Positions 1 to 6,675 of a stretch of 10,623 nt of DNA are shown here, piece by piece; the stretch's first letter is position 1; each line of letters starts with the position of its first letter. Under the pieces are notes generated by a model. The model was not told the origin of the DNA, did not search any database, and saw only the letters and a program-made list of their open reading frames with translations. The translations under genes and the position numbers were made by a program. Location: positions 1 to 10,623 of the forward strand of contig CAAGGO010000157.1 of assembly GCA_900769385.1 (NCBI GenBank). The letters run 5' to 3'. This stretch comes from Rikenellaceae bacterium. GTDB lineage: Bacteria > Bacteroidota > Bacteroidia > Bacteroidales > UBA932.

Positions 1-198
1 ACTAATAAATTTTGTTCCTGAAATTGCAGACATCAATGCTGAAGCCATACAATCATTGTCTAATTGTTGCAATAGCTCAAGCGGTCTTACCATTTTATTA
101 TCAAGAAGCATACTGTCTATATACAATCCCTTATACGTCACAAATTTAACTGAACTATTTTCTCCTCCTTCCTCTTGATTTCCTCCAGGAGATATACC
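1..198 (-). pseudogene. Continuation frame of the Cys-rich gene after a probable 1-nt frameshift, cut by window edge
   Basis: This frame is open from 198 to the window edge (66 codons). It begins GISPGGNQEEGGENSS, a typical Gly/Glu/Ser linker, and continues with VKFVTYKGLYIDSMLL and then a Leu-rich segment containing ELLQQLDNDCMASALMSA. It follows directly on the Gly-Thr-Gly-Ser-Gly end of the upstream frame if the G4 tract at 197-200 is read as G5. The alternative is a separate downstream gene that starts at GTG 141 (a 4-base GTGA overlap with the upstream stop) or at ATG 111. I prefer the frameshift reading because the frame is already protein-like upstream of both possible starts. From memory, Cys-cluster plus Gly-linker proteins of Bacteroidales often end in a catalytic or toxin-like domain. 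That domain would lie outside this window, so its nature cannot be judged here. Confidence 0.55.
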
Positions 199-848
199 CC
201 ACCACTGCCTGTTCCATCTCCGCCCATATTCATGCATTCTCCTGAGCAATGAGATAATCCACAATTTGGACATTCATCAATATTATTGTTATTACAAACA
301 CAATTTTCAATTAAGAAGTTACAAGTACTGCATCGGTCTGGTTGAGGATCTGGTTGTGGTGTTACAATAATCTCATCCAAATCCATTAGCCAAGCACCAC
401 ACTGCGGACAATTACTCTCATCCCAGTCAAATATTCTTTGGCAATCATCACAATACTTATGATTATCCTCCATTTCATTACCTTTTGTGCCAATTGAACC
501 AAAACTGATTGTAAAGGCCTCCTGAGGGTAAACATACTCATAATTTTTGTCATATATATCCAAAATGATGCTTGTTCTGTGTGAATTCCTGTACTGGAAC
601 GCTCCTTTAAAGCTGCCGTCGGGATTGGTGAAAAACTGATAACCTGTAAAATTTTGTCTGTCTCCTGTCCACAACCAGGGGGACTCTCCCTGAATTTCTG
701 CATTGGGATCAGATATGTATCCTACTACCGTTGAAAGGAAGATATGTACATTGCCGCTCTCTTTGTACCTCTGGATAATGAGGTTGCTCTGGAGTTTTAC
801 TTCCTTGTCCTCTTTTCTCAGATGACCGTCTTGGGTAATCTGTCCCAT
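138..848 (-). CDS. Cysteine-rich, zinc-ribbon-like protein; 5' part of an apparently frameshifted gene
   Basis: I do not recognise this 236-residue protein as a named family. Residues 1-125 look beta-rich, with no signal peptide or membrane segment. They are followed by three Cys clusters: CDDC-x10-CPQC at 133-150, CSTC-x6-CVC at 173-185 and CPNC-x4-CSGEC at 193-205, twelve cysteines in all. The first and third have the spacing of zinc knuckles or ribbons, so metal binding is a reasonable inference. Short Asp/Pro/Gln and Asn-rich linkers separate the clusters. The last 19 residues (VYLLEE... to the stop) are probably out of frame: restoring one G in the G4 tract at 197-200 gives a Gly-rich linker that runs into the open frame covering 198-1. 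The ATG at 848 is the only usable start I see; the frame stays open upstream to 920 without another standard start. By eye the DNA is AT-richer than the neighbouring genes. The function is unknown. Confidence 0.6.
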   Translation of the reverse strand: MGQITQDGHLRKEDKEVKLQSNLIIQRYKESGNVHIFLSTVVGYISDPNAEIQGESPWLWTGDRQNFTGYQFFTNPDGSFKGAFQYRNSHRTSIILDIYDKNYEYVYPQEAFTISFGSIGTKGNEMEDNHKYCDDCQRIFDWDESNCPQCGAWLMDLDEIIVTPQPDPQPDRCSTCNFLIENCVCNNNNIDECPNCGLSHCSGECMNMGGDGTGSGGVYLLEEIKRKEEKIVQLNL

Positions 849-978
849 TGATGCCTTAAGTGTAATGTTGTAAAGGATGGGTATTTCATAAATGTGTTTG
901 TTATTATTTAAAAGTTTTTAGTTAATAAAAAGTCAATTGCAAGATATGGATTTTGCGGAGAATGTGCAAATTTTCTTA

Positions 979-1007
979 TTGCACAGCACAAAATAGCCCT
1001 AACTTTG
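979..1007 (+). promoter_or_regulatory. Bacteroides-type promoter of the serine dehydratase gene
   Basis: TAACTTTG at 1000-1007 matches the Bacteroidota -7 consensus TAnnTTTG at every fixed base. A TTG at 979-981 lies 18 bases upstream, close to the usual 19-21 spacing for the -33 TTTG element. Transcription would begin near 1012-1014, leaving a leader of about 23 bases with an AGAGG just before the ATG at 1036. Confidence 0.6.
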
Positions 1008-1035
1008 TTCTCTAATAGAAGATATACAGAGGAAG

Positions 1036-2235
1036 ATGGAAAGTATAAAAGAGATTTTCAAGATTGGAAAAGGGCCGTCAAGCAGCCACACAATGGGTCC
1101 ACGCAAGGCTGCAATGATGTTCAAGGAGAAGAATCCGGGTGCGGCAAGATTTGAGGTAACACTTTACGGAAGCCTTGCCTCAACAGGCAAAGGCCACCTT
1201 ACGGATGTGGCAATTGAGGATGTTTTCGGGAAGGGGAACTGCACCATATTCTGGAGGGGAAACATTATTCTTCCACAACATCCCAACGGCATTCTATTTG
1301 AGGCTTTTGGTCCCGACAACACACTCCTTGACCACTGGACAACGTTCAGCATTGGAGGAGGGGACATAAGCGACACCGGAAAAAGACCCGATAAAAAGAG
1401 CATATACACCCACACCAAGATGGCCGATATCCTGGAGTGGTGCAAAAGCAACGGAACCACATTCTGGGAATATGTGCAGATGCACGAAGAGAGTGATATC
1501 TACGATTACCTTGCAGAGGTTTGGGACGTGATGCAGGCTGCTGTAGAAAGAGGGCTTGATGAAGAGGGGGTGCTTCCTGGAGGTCTTGGCCTTGCCAGGA
1601 AAGCATCATCATTCTACCTTAAGGCCCAGGGACATCAGGGTTCAATGCAGCGCAGGGCTATGACATTTGCCTTTGCCCTTGCTGTAGCGGAGGAGAATGC
1701 CAGCGGAGGTACAATTGTCACCGCCCCAACCTGCGGCTCCTGCGGAGTAGTACCTGCAGTATTCTACCTTAACAGGCAGTTCTACGGATTCTCACAGAAA
1801 AGGATATTGAGGGCACTTGCAACAGCAGGACTTATCGGGACAATAATAAAGACAAATGCCTCCATTTCAGGGGCGGAAGTGGGATGCCAGGGGGAGATTG
1901 GTTCTGCGTGCTGTATGGCGGCAGGGGCATCTACACAGTTGTTTGGAGGAACCCCTATGCAGGTTGAATATGCAGCCGCTATGGGTATGGAGCATTTCCT
2001 TGGCCTTACCTGCGATCCGGTGTGCGGCCTTGTACAGATTCCGTGCATTGAGAGGAATGCTTTTGCCGCAACCAGAGCCGTGGATGCAAACGTTTATTCC
2101 CTTATGACAGACGGCAATCACCGTGTAGGTTTTGACAGCGTCATTGAGGTGATGAAACGTACCGGCAAAGACCTCCCAAGCCTGTATAAGGAGACGGCAG
2201 AAGGGGGGCTTGCATACCAGATGCAGAAAAATTAG
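1036..2235 (+). CDS. sdaA: L-serine dehydratase (L-serine ammonia-lyase), iron-sulfur type, single chain
   Basis: This cytoplasmic enzyme deaminates L-serine to pyruvate and ammonia using a [4Fe-4S] cluster. The N-terminal beta domain carries the signature GKGPSSSHTMGP at residues 11-22. The catalytic alpha domain occupies roughly 150-380, with APTCGSCG at 230-237 and GCQGEIGSACC at 283-293. Likely cluster ligands are Cys284, Cys326 and Cys337. Their spacing of 42 and 11 residues is the same as that of the three ligands described for the Legionella enzyme (343, 385, 396). Both domains are on one chain, as in proteobacterial and other Bacteroidota enzymes, and not split as in Bacillus SdaAA/SdaAB. 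At 399 residues it is shorter than E. coli SdaA (about 454). The C-terminal cysteine that acts as an internal active-site plug in the Legionella enzyme is absent; the chain ends QMQKN. It appears monocistronic with its own promoter. Confidence 0.96.
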   Translation: MESIKEIFKIGKGPSSSHTMGPRKAAMMFKEKNPGAARFEVTLYGSLASTGKGHLTDVAIEDVFGKGNCTIFWRGNIILPQHPNGILFEAFGPDNTLLDHWTTFSIGGGDISDTGKRPDKKSIYTHTKMADILEWCKSNGTTFWEYVQMHEESDIYDYLAEVWDVMQAAVERGLDEEGVLPGGLGLARKASSFYLKAQGHQGSMQRRAMTFAFALAVAEENASGGTIVTAPTCGSCGVVPAVFYLNRQFYGFSQKRILRALATAGLIGTIIKTNASISGAEVGCQGEIGSACCMAAGASTQLFGGTPMQVEYAAAMGMEHFLGLTCDPVCGLVQIPCIERNAFAATRAVDANVYSLMTDGNHRVGFDSVIEVMKRTGKDLPSLYKETAEGGLAYQMQKN

Positions 2236-2243
2236 GGAGAGGG

Positions 2244-2268
2244 TTCCACAGTTGGAAAATTTTGCTTA
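2244..2268 (+). terminator. Weak hairpin after the serine dehydratase gene
   Basis: TTCCA (2244-2248) can pair with TGGAA (2253-2257) around a 4-base loop, followed by the T-rich AATTTTGCTT. The stem is only five base pairs and overlaps the presumed -33 element of the next gene, so this is at best a leaky terminator. Confidence 0.25.
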
Positions 2269-2285
2269 TTTTAGCATAACTTTTG
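2252..2285 (+). promoter_or_regulatory. Probable promoter of the thioredoxin gene
   Basis: TAACTTTTG at 2277-2285 is close to TAnnTTTG, with one T too many. A TTG at 2252-2254 lies 22 bases upstream as a possible -33 element. The start point would fall about 25 bases before the ATG at 2315. The match is imperfect. Confidence 0.4.
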
Positions 2286-2314
2286 GAATTTTATAACACT
2301 TAATATTTTTGATT

Positions 2315-2632
2315 ATGGCATTAGAGATTAATGATTCAAACTTCAAGGAGATTGTTCTTGAGAGCGATAAACCTGTATTGGTAGATTTCTGGGCAACCTG
2401 GTGTGGTCCTTGCAGAATGATTTCTCCAATTGTAGACGAGATTGCTACAGAGTTTGAGGGTAAAGCAGTTGTAGGAAAATGTAACGTTGATGATGCTGGT
2501 GACGTTCCTTCAGAGTACGGTATCAGAAACATCCCTACTATCCTTTTCTTCAAAGGTGGTGAGTTGAAAGACAAATTGGTTGGTTCAACTACCAAAGCTG
2601 CAATTGCCGACAAACTTAACGCATTGCTATAA
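2315..2632 (+). CDS. trxA: Thioredoxin
   Basis: This is a small cytoplasmic dithiol-disulfide oxidoreductase that passes electrons from thioredoxin reductase to ribonucleotide reductase, peroxiredoxins and other targets. Starting at the ATG at 2315 the protein has 105 residues, the standard single-domain length. The active site is WCGPC with the redox pair Cys30 and Cys33, preceded by the typical VDFWATW. The conserved cis-proline is Pro74 in NIPT, followed by a strand and the G-G turn of the classic fold. There is no signal peptide, so it is a cytoplasmic thioredoxin and not an exported one. A TTG two codons upstream (2309) is in frame, but MALEIN... is the natural start. One extra cysteine, Cys56, lies in KCNVDD, a position where many bacterial thioredoxins also have a non-catalytic residue or Cys. 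A strong terminator follows eight bases after the stop. Confidence 0.97.
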   Translation: MALEINDSNFKEIVLESDKPVLVDFWATWCGPCRMISPIVDEIATEFEGKAVVGKCNVDDAGDVPSEYGIRNIPTILFFKGGELKDKLVGSTTKAAIADKLNALL

Positions 2633-2639
2633 CATTATA

Positions 2640-2683
2640 AACCCGGTAATTGCAGTTCAGTTTACGCAATACCGGGTTTTTTG
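2640..2683 (+). terminator. Rho-independent terminator after thioredoxin
   Basis: The arm at 2640-2653 (AACCCGGTAATTGC) pairs with 2666-2678 (GCAATACCGGGTT) with a single bulged base, giving about 13 pairs around a 12-base loop, and is followed directly by a T run to 2682. It is one of the clearest structural signals in the window. Confidence 0.88.
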
Positions 2684-2707
2684 TAACCTTTAAAAAAAAA
2701 GCACACT

Positions 2708-3364
2708 ATGAAAAGGATTCTTATACTTGTAACCGCTTTTATGCTATTGTCCGTTCAAGGATTCTCCCAGTTTGGTGTTAAGGGAGGCCTTAATTTCAAC
2801 TCATTTGATGATGTAAAAATAAACAAGGACAATGATGTCAAGACTGTTTTTGAAAAAAAGACCGGATACCACTTTGGAATCCTTTACAAAACAAAAATTC
2901 CGTTAATTGGCCTTGCCATCCAGCCTGAGCTGCTGTACAGCCAATCAATCAGCTCAATTACTTATACTGGGAAGAACACAACCAGCAGCTATTATGATCC
3001 AGTTGCAGGAGCACCGGTAAGTACTATAAACGGCGATATGAAACTTTCATATCTCCAGCTTCCTGTAAGTGTACAGTGGGGCATAGACCTTATGCTGTTC
3101 AGACCGTTCATCCAGGTTGTACCTTATATTGGATGTACCCTTAATTCAAAATTGGATATAGGAAACACCTCGTTGAAGATGGATACGGACAAATTCCAAT
3201 ATGGAATTGGCGTTGGTGCAGGTATTGATATCTGGAAACTGCAAGTAAGCGGAAGATACAATTGGGACCTTGGCAACGTAGCCGACTTCAAATGGATGGG
3301 AATTGATACCTTCAAAGGTGGCAAAAGCAAAGGATTTGAACTTTCATTGGCTATACTATTCTAA
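2708..3364 (+). CDS. Outer-membrane beta-barrel protein, PorT/OMP_b-brl_2 type
   Basis: This 218-residue protein is predicted to be exported and inserted in the outer membrane. It begins with a lysine-arginine pair and a hydrophobic core (residues 4-16) and has a likely signal peptidase site near residue 20 (QGFSQ). The mature part opens with FGVKGGLNFN, the usual opening of the small PorT-like barrel family in Bacteroidota. Alternating-hydrophobicity strands follow (for example YLQLPVSVQW and FQYGIGVGAGIDI), and the chain ends in a terminal phenylalanine, the usual C-terminal signal for barrel assembly. No enzymatic motif is visible and the specific role is unknown. The start has an A-rich upstream tract and no Shine-Dalgarno, normal for this phylum. 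It begins only 25 bases after the thioredoxin terminator and ends seven bases before the polyprenyl synthase gene, so the latter is probably co-transcribed. Confidence 0.85.
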   Translation: MKRILILVTAFMLLSVQGFSQFGVKGGLNFNSFDDVKINKDNDVKTVFEKKTGYHFGILYKTKIPLIGLAIQPELLYSQSISSITYTGKNTTSSYYDPVAGAPVSTINGDMKLSYLQLPVSVQWGIDLMLFRPFIQVVPYIGCTLNSKLDIGNTSLKMDTDKFQYGIGVGAGIDIWKLQVSGRYNWDLGNVADFKWMGIDTFKGGKSKGFELSLAILF

Positions 3365-3371
3365 CTGAGAA

Positions 3372-4373
3372 ATGAGACTTGACGCTGTAAAACTTGAATT
3401 GGGAAAGGATTGGGAAGGTTATAATTGCGCCCTAAAAGAGGCCCTTGTCCACGATAACCGTCTTCTTACCAAAATAAACAATTACATTATAGATACTGCA
3501 GGCAAACAGCTGAGGCCTGTATTGTGTCTCCTTTCCGCCCAAGCTTGCGGCACTGTCTCACAAATGAGCTATGAGTGTGCAGCTGTATGTGAAATCATAC
3601 ATACAGCCACACTTCTTCACGATGATGTTGCAGACAACGGTGATATGCGCCGAGGCGTACCTACCGTAAAAGCTTTCTTCAGCCCGGCAGCCTCTGTACT
3701 TACCGGAGACTACTGGCTTGCCAAAGGATTGTACACCCTTATAGAGAAATGCAACACAGAAATTCTGGGGCTCTTCACCAAAGCCCTGCACGATTTGTCT
3801 GTAGGCGAAATCATACAGATGGACAAAGCAGAAGAGCTTGACACAACCATTGAGGACTACAGGAAAATCATTGAGTGCAAAACCGCCAGCCTATTCATTG
3901 CAGCAGTAAAAAGCGGAGCCATCTCTGCCGGTGCAGAGAAAGGGAAAGTAGAGGCAATTGCACAATATGCTTACCACCTTGGAATGGCATTCCAGATGCG
4001 TGATGACATCTTTGACTACTCCCCTAAAATGGATACCGGCAAACTTGCAGGAGCAGACCTTAAGGAGAGAAAAATCACCTTGCCGCTGTTGTGTGCAATG
4101 GAATCGGCACCGCAGAAGGAAAAAGAGATAAGAACCCTTCTGCAAAAAATTGAAAACTCCGTTCTTCCCGATGACAACATCAGTTCATCAGAAAAGGAGA
4201 CAATTACAGAGATAACTTCCTTTGTAAATGAGCAGAACGGAATTGAAAAGGCCCAGACCGTTCTTGAAAGTCACATTGTCCAAGCAATTGAAGCCCTCTC
4301 TGCCCTACCTGAAAGCAATGCAAAAGAGAGACTTGTACAATTGGCAGAATACGTAGGAAAAAGAAACAACTAA
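3372..4373 (+). CDS. ispB: Polyprenyl diphosphate synthase (long-chain trans-isoprenyl type)
   Basis: This enzyme condenses isopentenyl diphosphate onto an allylic primer to make the long trans-prenyl chain used for quinones (menaquinone in this phylum). The 333-residue length fits the family. Visible hallmarks are GKQLRP (44-49), the first aspartate-rich motif LLHDDVADNGDMRRG with DDVAD at 84-88, the Lys-Thr pair at 170-171, the second aspartate-rich motif QMRDDIFDY with DDIFD at 211-215, and GKLAGADLKERKITLP (223-238). Residue 79, five positions before the first aspartate, is alanine. A small residue there, where short-chain synthases carry an aromatic one, suggests a long product; this is inference. 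The gene lies seven bases after the barrel gene and two bases before the DUF456 gene, so it probably belongs to a three-gene transcript. The exact chain length, and hence the symbol ispB, is less certain than the family. Confidence 0.92.
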   Translation: MRLDAVKLELGKDWEGYNCALKEALVHDNRLLTKINNYIIDTAGKQLRPVLCLLSAQACGTVSQMSYECAAVCEIIHTATLLHDDVADNGDMRRGVPTVKAFFSPAASVLTGDYWLAKGLYTLIEKCNTEILGLFTKALHDLSVGEIIQMDKAEELDTTIEDYRKIIECKTASLFIAAVKSGAISAGAEKGKVEAIAQYAYHLGMAFQMRDDIFDYSPKMDTGKLAGADLKERKITLPLLCAMESAPQKEKEIRTLLQKIENSVLPDDNISSSEKETITEITSFVNEQNGIEKAQTVLESHIVQAIEALSALPESNAKERLVQLAEYVGKRNN

Positions 4374-4375
4374 AA

Positions 4376-4867
4376 ATGCTGGAAATTATTATTGACATAG
4401 CTGCCATCTTTATGGCTATTGTTGGTGTAGTGGGATGCATTGTCCCGGCTCTTCCCGGTCCGCCCATCTCATTTGCCTCATTGCTTCTGCTCTATATGGC
4501 AAACAACCCTAACAATGAGATAACAGGCAAATTCCTGATAATCTGGATTGCAATAGTTGCTGCAGTATCCATATTGGACTACGTGATACAGCCATATTTC
4601 ACAAAAATTACCGGAGGCTCAAAACTTGCGGTAAGATATTCAATTGCAGGAATGGTTGCCGGTATGGTTTTCTTCCCTCCATTCGGCATTGTAATAGGCT
4701 CATTCCTTGGAGCCCTTGTTGCTGAACTTCTTGTAAACAAGAAACCCCTCCAAAACTCCCTGCTTGCAGCATTCGGAGCCTTTTTGGGGTTCATTTTTGG
4801 AACCGGACTGAAACTTGCAGCCTCGGTTACAATGCTTTATTACACCATACGCTTCATCTTCTTCTAG
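4376..4867 (+). CDS. DUF456 domain membrane protein
   Basis: This 163-residue, almost wholly hydrophobic inner-membrane protein carries the DUF456 signature PALPGPP (24-30) just after the first membrane segment. Further hydrophobic stretches cover about 31-42, 52-73, 85-120 and 127-160. The Gly- and Ala-rich helices at 104-118 and 130-144 give the protein a glycine-zipper look. The family's biochemical role is unknown. The start lies two bases after the stop of the polyprenyl synthase, so translation of the two is probably coupled. Its TAG stop (4865-4867) shares three bases with the stop of the convergent PspC gene. I see no hairpin terminator between the two genes. The family call is firm; no function can be assigned. 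Confidence 0.85.
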   Translation: MLEIIIDIAAIFMAIVGVVGCIVPALPGPPISFASLLLLYMANNPNNEITGKFLIIWIAIVAAVSILDYVIQPYFTKITGGSKLAVRYSIAGMVAGMVFFPPFGIVIGSFLGALVAELLVNKKPLQNSLLAAFGAFLGFIFGTGLKLAASVTMLYYTIRFIFF

Positions 4868-6327
4868 CGCTTCAATCCTGTGCGGTAGCTTCTTGATTTC
4901 CCGAATGTGAAGTCTATCGGTTCCGTAAGGATAACTGTGGTACTGTCGGGAACATAAAGTTTGATTTTCTGCAGCTCCCCTGCAAATTTGTTCTCCCTTG
5001 AATATACTTGCGGGTTTATGGTTATAAGGGAATCCTTTACAGATACAAAGTTCCCAAAAGCAGGTGTCTCCTCCATACTTGTAATTACAACCCCTATCCT
5101 TGGCTCACCCTCATCAATTCTCTTTACAGAGAAATCTGGATATACGGTAAAAGAGGCATCCTTTTTATGTGCATTGTTCATATAGAACAGGCTCAGACTG
5201 TTGCGGTGTGCCTCAATGTTCATTTTTGCATTTTCAACACCGGACACTTTTGGGCAAACCACATACAGGGTATCATACCGTGCAGAAACTGCAACATCAT
5301 CACCATCCCACTTGCGAAGTTCCTGATAAGGTGAAAATGACTTCACTGCCAACAGCACAAATACCAGAACACATACCATCCATACAAAGAAATTCACAAG
5401 TCCCGGCCTCCATTTTGGAGACTTGAAATTGAAACACAGCTGCATTCCGCCATACAACATCCCCACGCAAGGGAGAAGAAATACAAGTATTCCAAAAATC
5501 TTCAGCCACAAGGTATTACCAATATTCAGCGCCACAAAATCCGGAATGGAAAGGAGTGAAATCCCGGCAATCATATCTACCCCAACAAACCCTATACCAA
5601 GAATTATTATACCGGTAAAGCCTGCCATAGCAAGAAAAACCCCAAATACAAAACATATTACCCGCCATATGGTGGAAGCTATGCTTCCTGTTGCCTTTGC
5701 ACCCTTCTGCCACATCTCTCCACCAACTTCCCTGGCCCCCTGGGCAAACTTTTTATGGATATGGTCAACCTTCTGCGACTCCCCCCTCATTGCACACCTC
5801 TGGCTAACCGTTTTAGCCTCCGGAATGATAAGCCACAAAATGCAGTACACCAGCATAAGGAACCCGAACCACCCCATATTTATCCCCAAAAAGCTCCTTA
5901 CAAAAAAGGATGGAGCTGTAAATACAACCGCCAACAAGATGAAAATTACCCTTACCCAAACGGCATCCAAATTGAAATACGCTCCAAGGCCACTGCACAC
6001 TCCCGCCACAATTCCATTGCGGGTATCCCTGAAAATCCCCTTCTTCACCTTTTCCGCTCCTCTTCCCGACAAATCCTCAATTTCACTTGGCTTTCCCAAA
6101 ACTCTGATGATCTCATCTATATGATAATGCTGCACCACAGTTGAATTGGCACACCCCTTCTCCAACAGCAGTTCTGCAATCCTCTCCTCTATATCATTCA
6201 CTACCTCCGCCTCCTGCTCCCCATAATGCATCCTGAGATCCATAAGATAACTGTCCAGCAACTCATAGGCATCCTTCTCAATCTTGAAGGAGATTCCCTG
6301 CAAACTTATATCATACACCTCTTTCAT
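4864..6327 (-). CDS. Long PspC-domain inner-membrane protein with extracytoplasmic C-terminal region
   Basis: Counting from ATG 6327 the protein has 487 residues. Residues 1-88 form a soluble module containing EERIAEL (47-53), shared with the short PspC protein upstream. A PspC domain follows at about 96-170 with GVCSGLGAYFNLD (109-121) and two membrane segments. These are separated by about 19 residues that the short paralogue lacks. Further membrane segments lie near 220-247, 272-297 and 309-329. The last 155 residues are soluble and beta-rich, probably outside the inner membrane. PspC proteins elsewhere sense envelope stress, but in Bacteroidota these fusions are uncharacterised. An in-frame ATG at 6333 overlaps the PadR stop as TAATG and could be the start. 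I prefer 6327 because it places the conserved D-A-Y at residues 19-21, exactly as in the paralogue. It is the last gene of a three-gene operon. Confidence 0.85.
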   Translation of the reverse strand: MKEVYDISLQGISFKIEKDAYELLDSYLMDLRMHYGEQEAEVVNDIEERIAELLLEKGCANSTVVQHYHIDEIIRVLGKPSEIEDLSGRGAEKVKKGIFRDTRNGIVAGVCSGLGAYFNLDAVWVRVIFILLAVVFTAPSFFVRSFLGINMGWFGFLMLVYCILWLIIPEAKTVSQRCAMRGESQKVDHIHKKFAQGAREVGGEMWQKGAKATGSIASTIWRVICFVFGVFLAMAGFTGIIILGIGFVGVDMIAGISLLSIPDFVALNIGNTLWLKIFGILVFLLPCVGMLYGGMQLCFNFKSPKWRPGLVNFFVWMVCVLVFVLLAVKSFSPYQELRKWDGDDVAVSARYDTLYVVCPKVSGVENAKMNIEAHRNSLSLFYMNNAHKKDASFTVYPDFSVKRIDEGEPRIGVVITSMEETPAFGNFVSVKDSLITINPQVYSRENKFAGELQKIKLYVPDSTTVILTEPIDFTFGKSRSYRTGLKR

Positions 6328-6332
6328 AATCA

Positions 6333-6668
6333 TTACTTGTTTTTAATGTACTCAATGGAATCCACCACCTGCTTCCAGGCCGCATCCATCTCAGCCAATG
6401 CTTCCTGTCCTTTCTCCGTAAGGGAATAGTACTTCCTTGGAGGACCCTGGGTACTCTCCTCCCACCTGTAACTCAACATGCCCTGATTCTTCAGTCTTGT
6501 AAGGAGCGGATAAAGTGTTCCCTCCACCACAATCATCTGTGCCTCCTTGAGCTCCGCTATAAGGGAAGAGGCATACGCATCATTCCTTCTGAGTGTACTC
6601 AATATACAGTACTCCAGAACGCCCTTGCGCATTTGGGCCTTTATATTGTCTACATTGGTATCTGTCAT
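6333..6668 (-). CDS. PadR-family transcriptional regulator
   Basis: This 111-residue winged-helix DNA-binding protein is of the short PadR type. The recognition region reads VVEGTLYPLLTRLKNQGML (47-65). The wing carries the family hallmark GPPRKYYSLT (75-84). A C-terminal helix (86-109) would provide dimerisation. PadR proteins mostly repress their own operon and are released by a ligand or stress signal; that role here is inference. The gene sits between two PspC paralogues, seven bases after the first, and its TAA overlaps the ATG at 6333. This pairing recurs in Bacteroidota, suggesting that the regulator controls the PspC genes. Candidate operators are the repeated motifs at 7277-7338 in front of the operon. 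No extra ligand-binding domain is visible. Confidence 0.92.
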   Translation of the reverse strand: MTDTNVDNIKAQMRKGVLEYCILSTLRRNDAYASSLIAELKEAQMIVVEGTLYPLLTRLKNQGMLSYRWEESTQGPPRKYYSLTEKGQEALAEMDAAWKQVVDSIEYIKNK

Positions 6669-6675
6669 GACTGTA

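Noticed and set aside
386-703. 105-codon minus-strand frame within the Cys-rich gene
   Set aside because: It is in an alternate frame of the Cys-rich gene, whose repeated Cys pairs and linkers are clearly the coding frame. It shows no protein-like features.
849-1035. Promoter for the Cys-rich gene or a small gene in the divergent spacer
   Set aside because: I found no TAnnTTTG on the minus strand with credible spacing and no short frame with protein-like features.
2309-2317. TTG start for thioredoxin two codons upstream
   Set aside because: The ATG at 2315 gives the standard thioredoxin N-terminus and length; the TTG only adds Met-Ile.
5423-6124. 233-codon open frame on the plus strand
   Set aside because: It is antisense to the long PspC gene, which has clear domains and membrane segments. 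The antisense product is Pro/Thr/Ile-rich without a recognisable fold and has no promoter signal.
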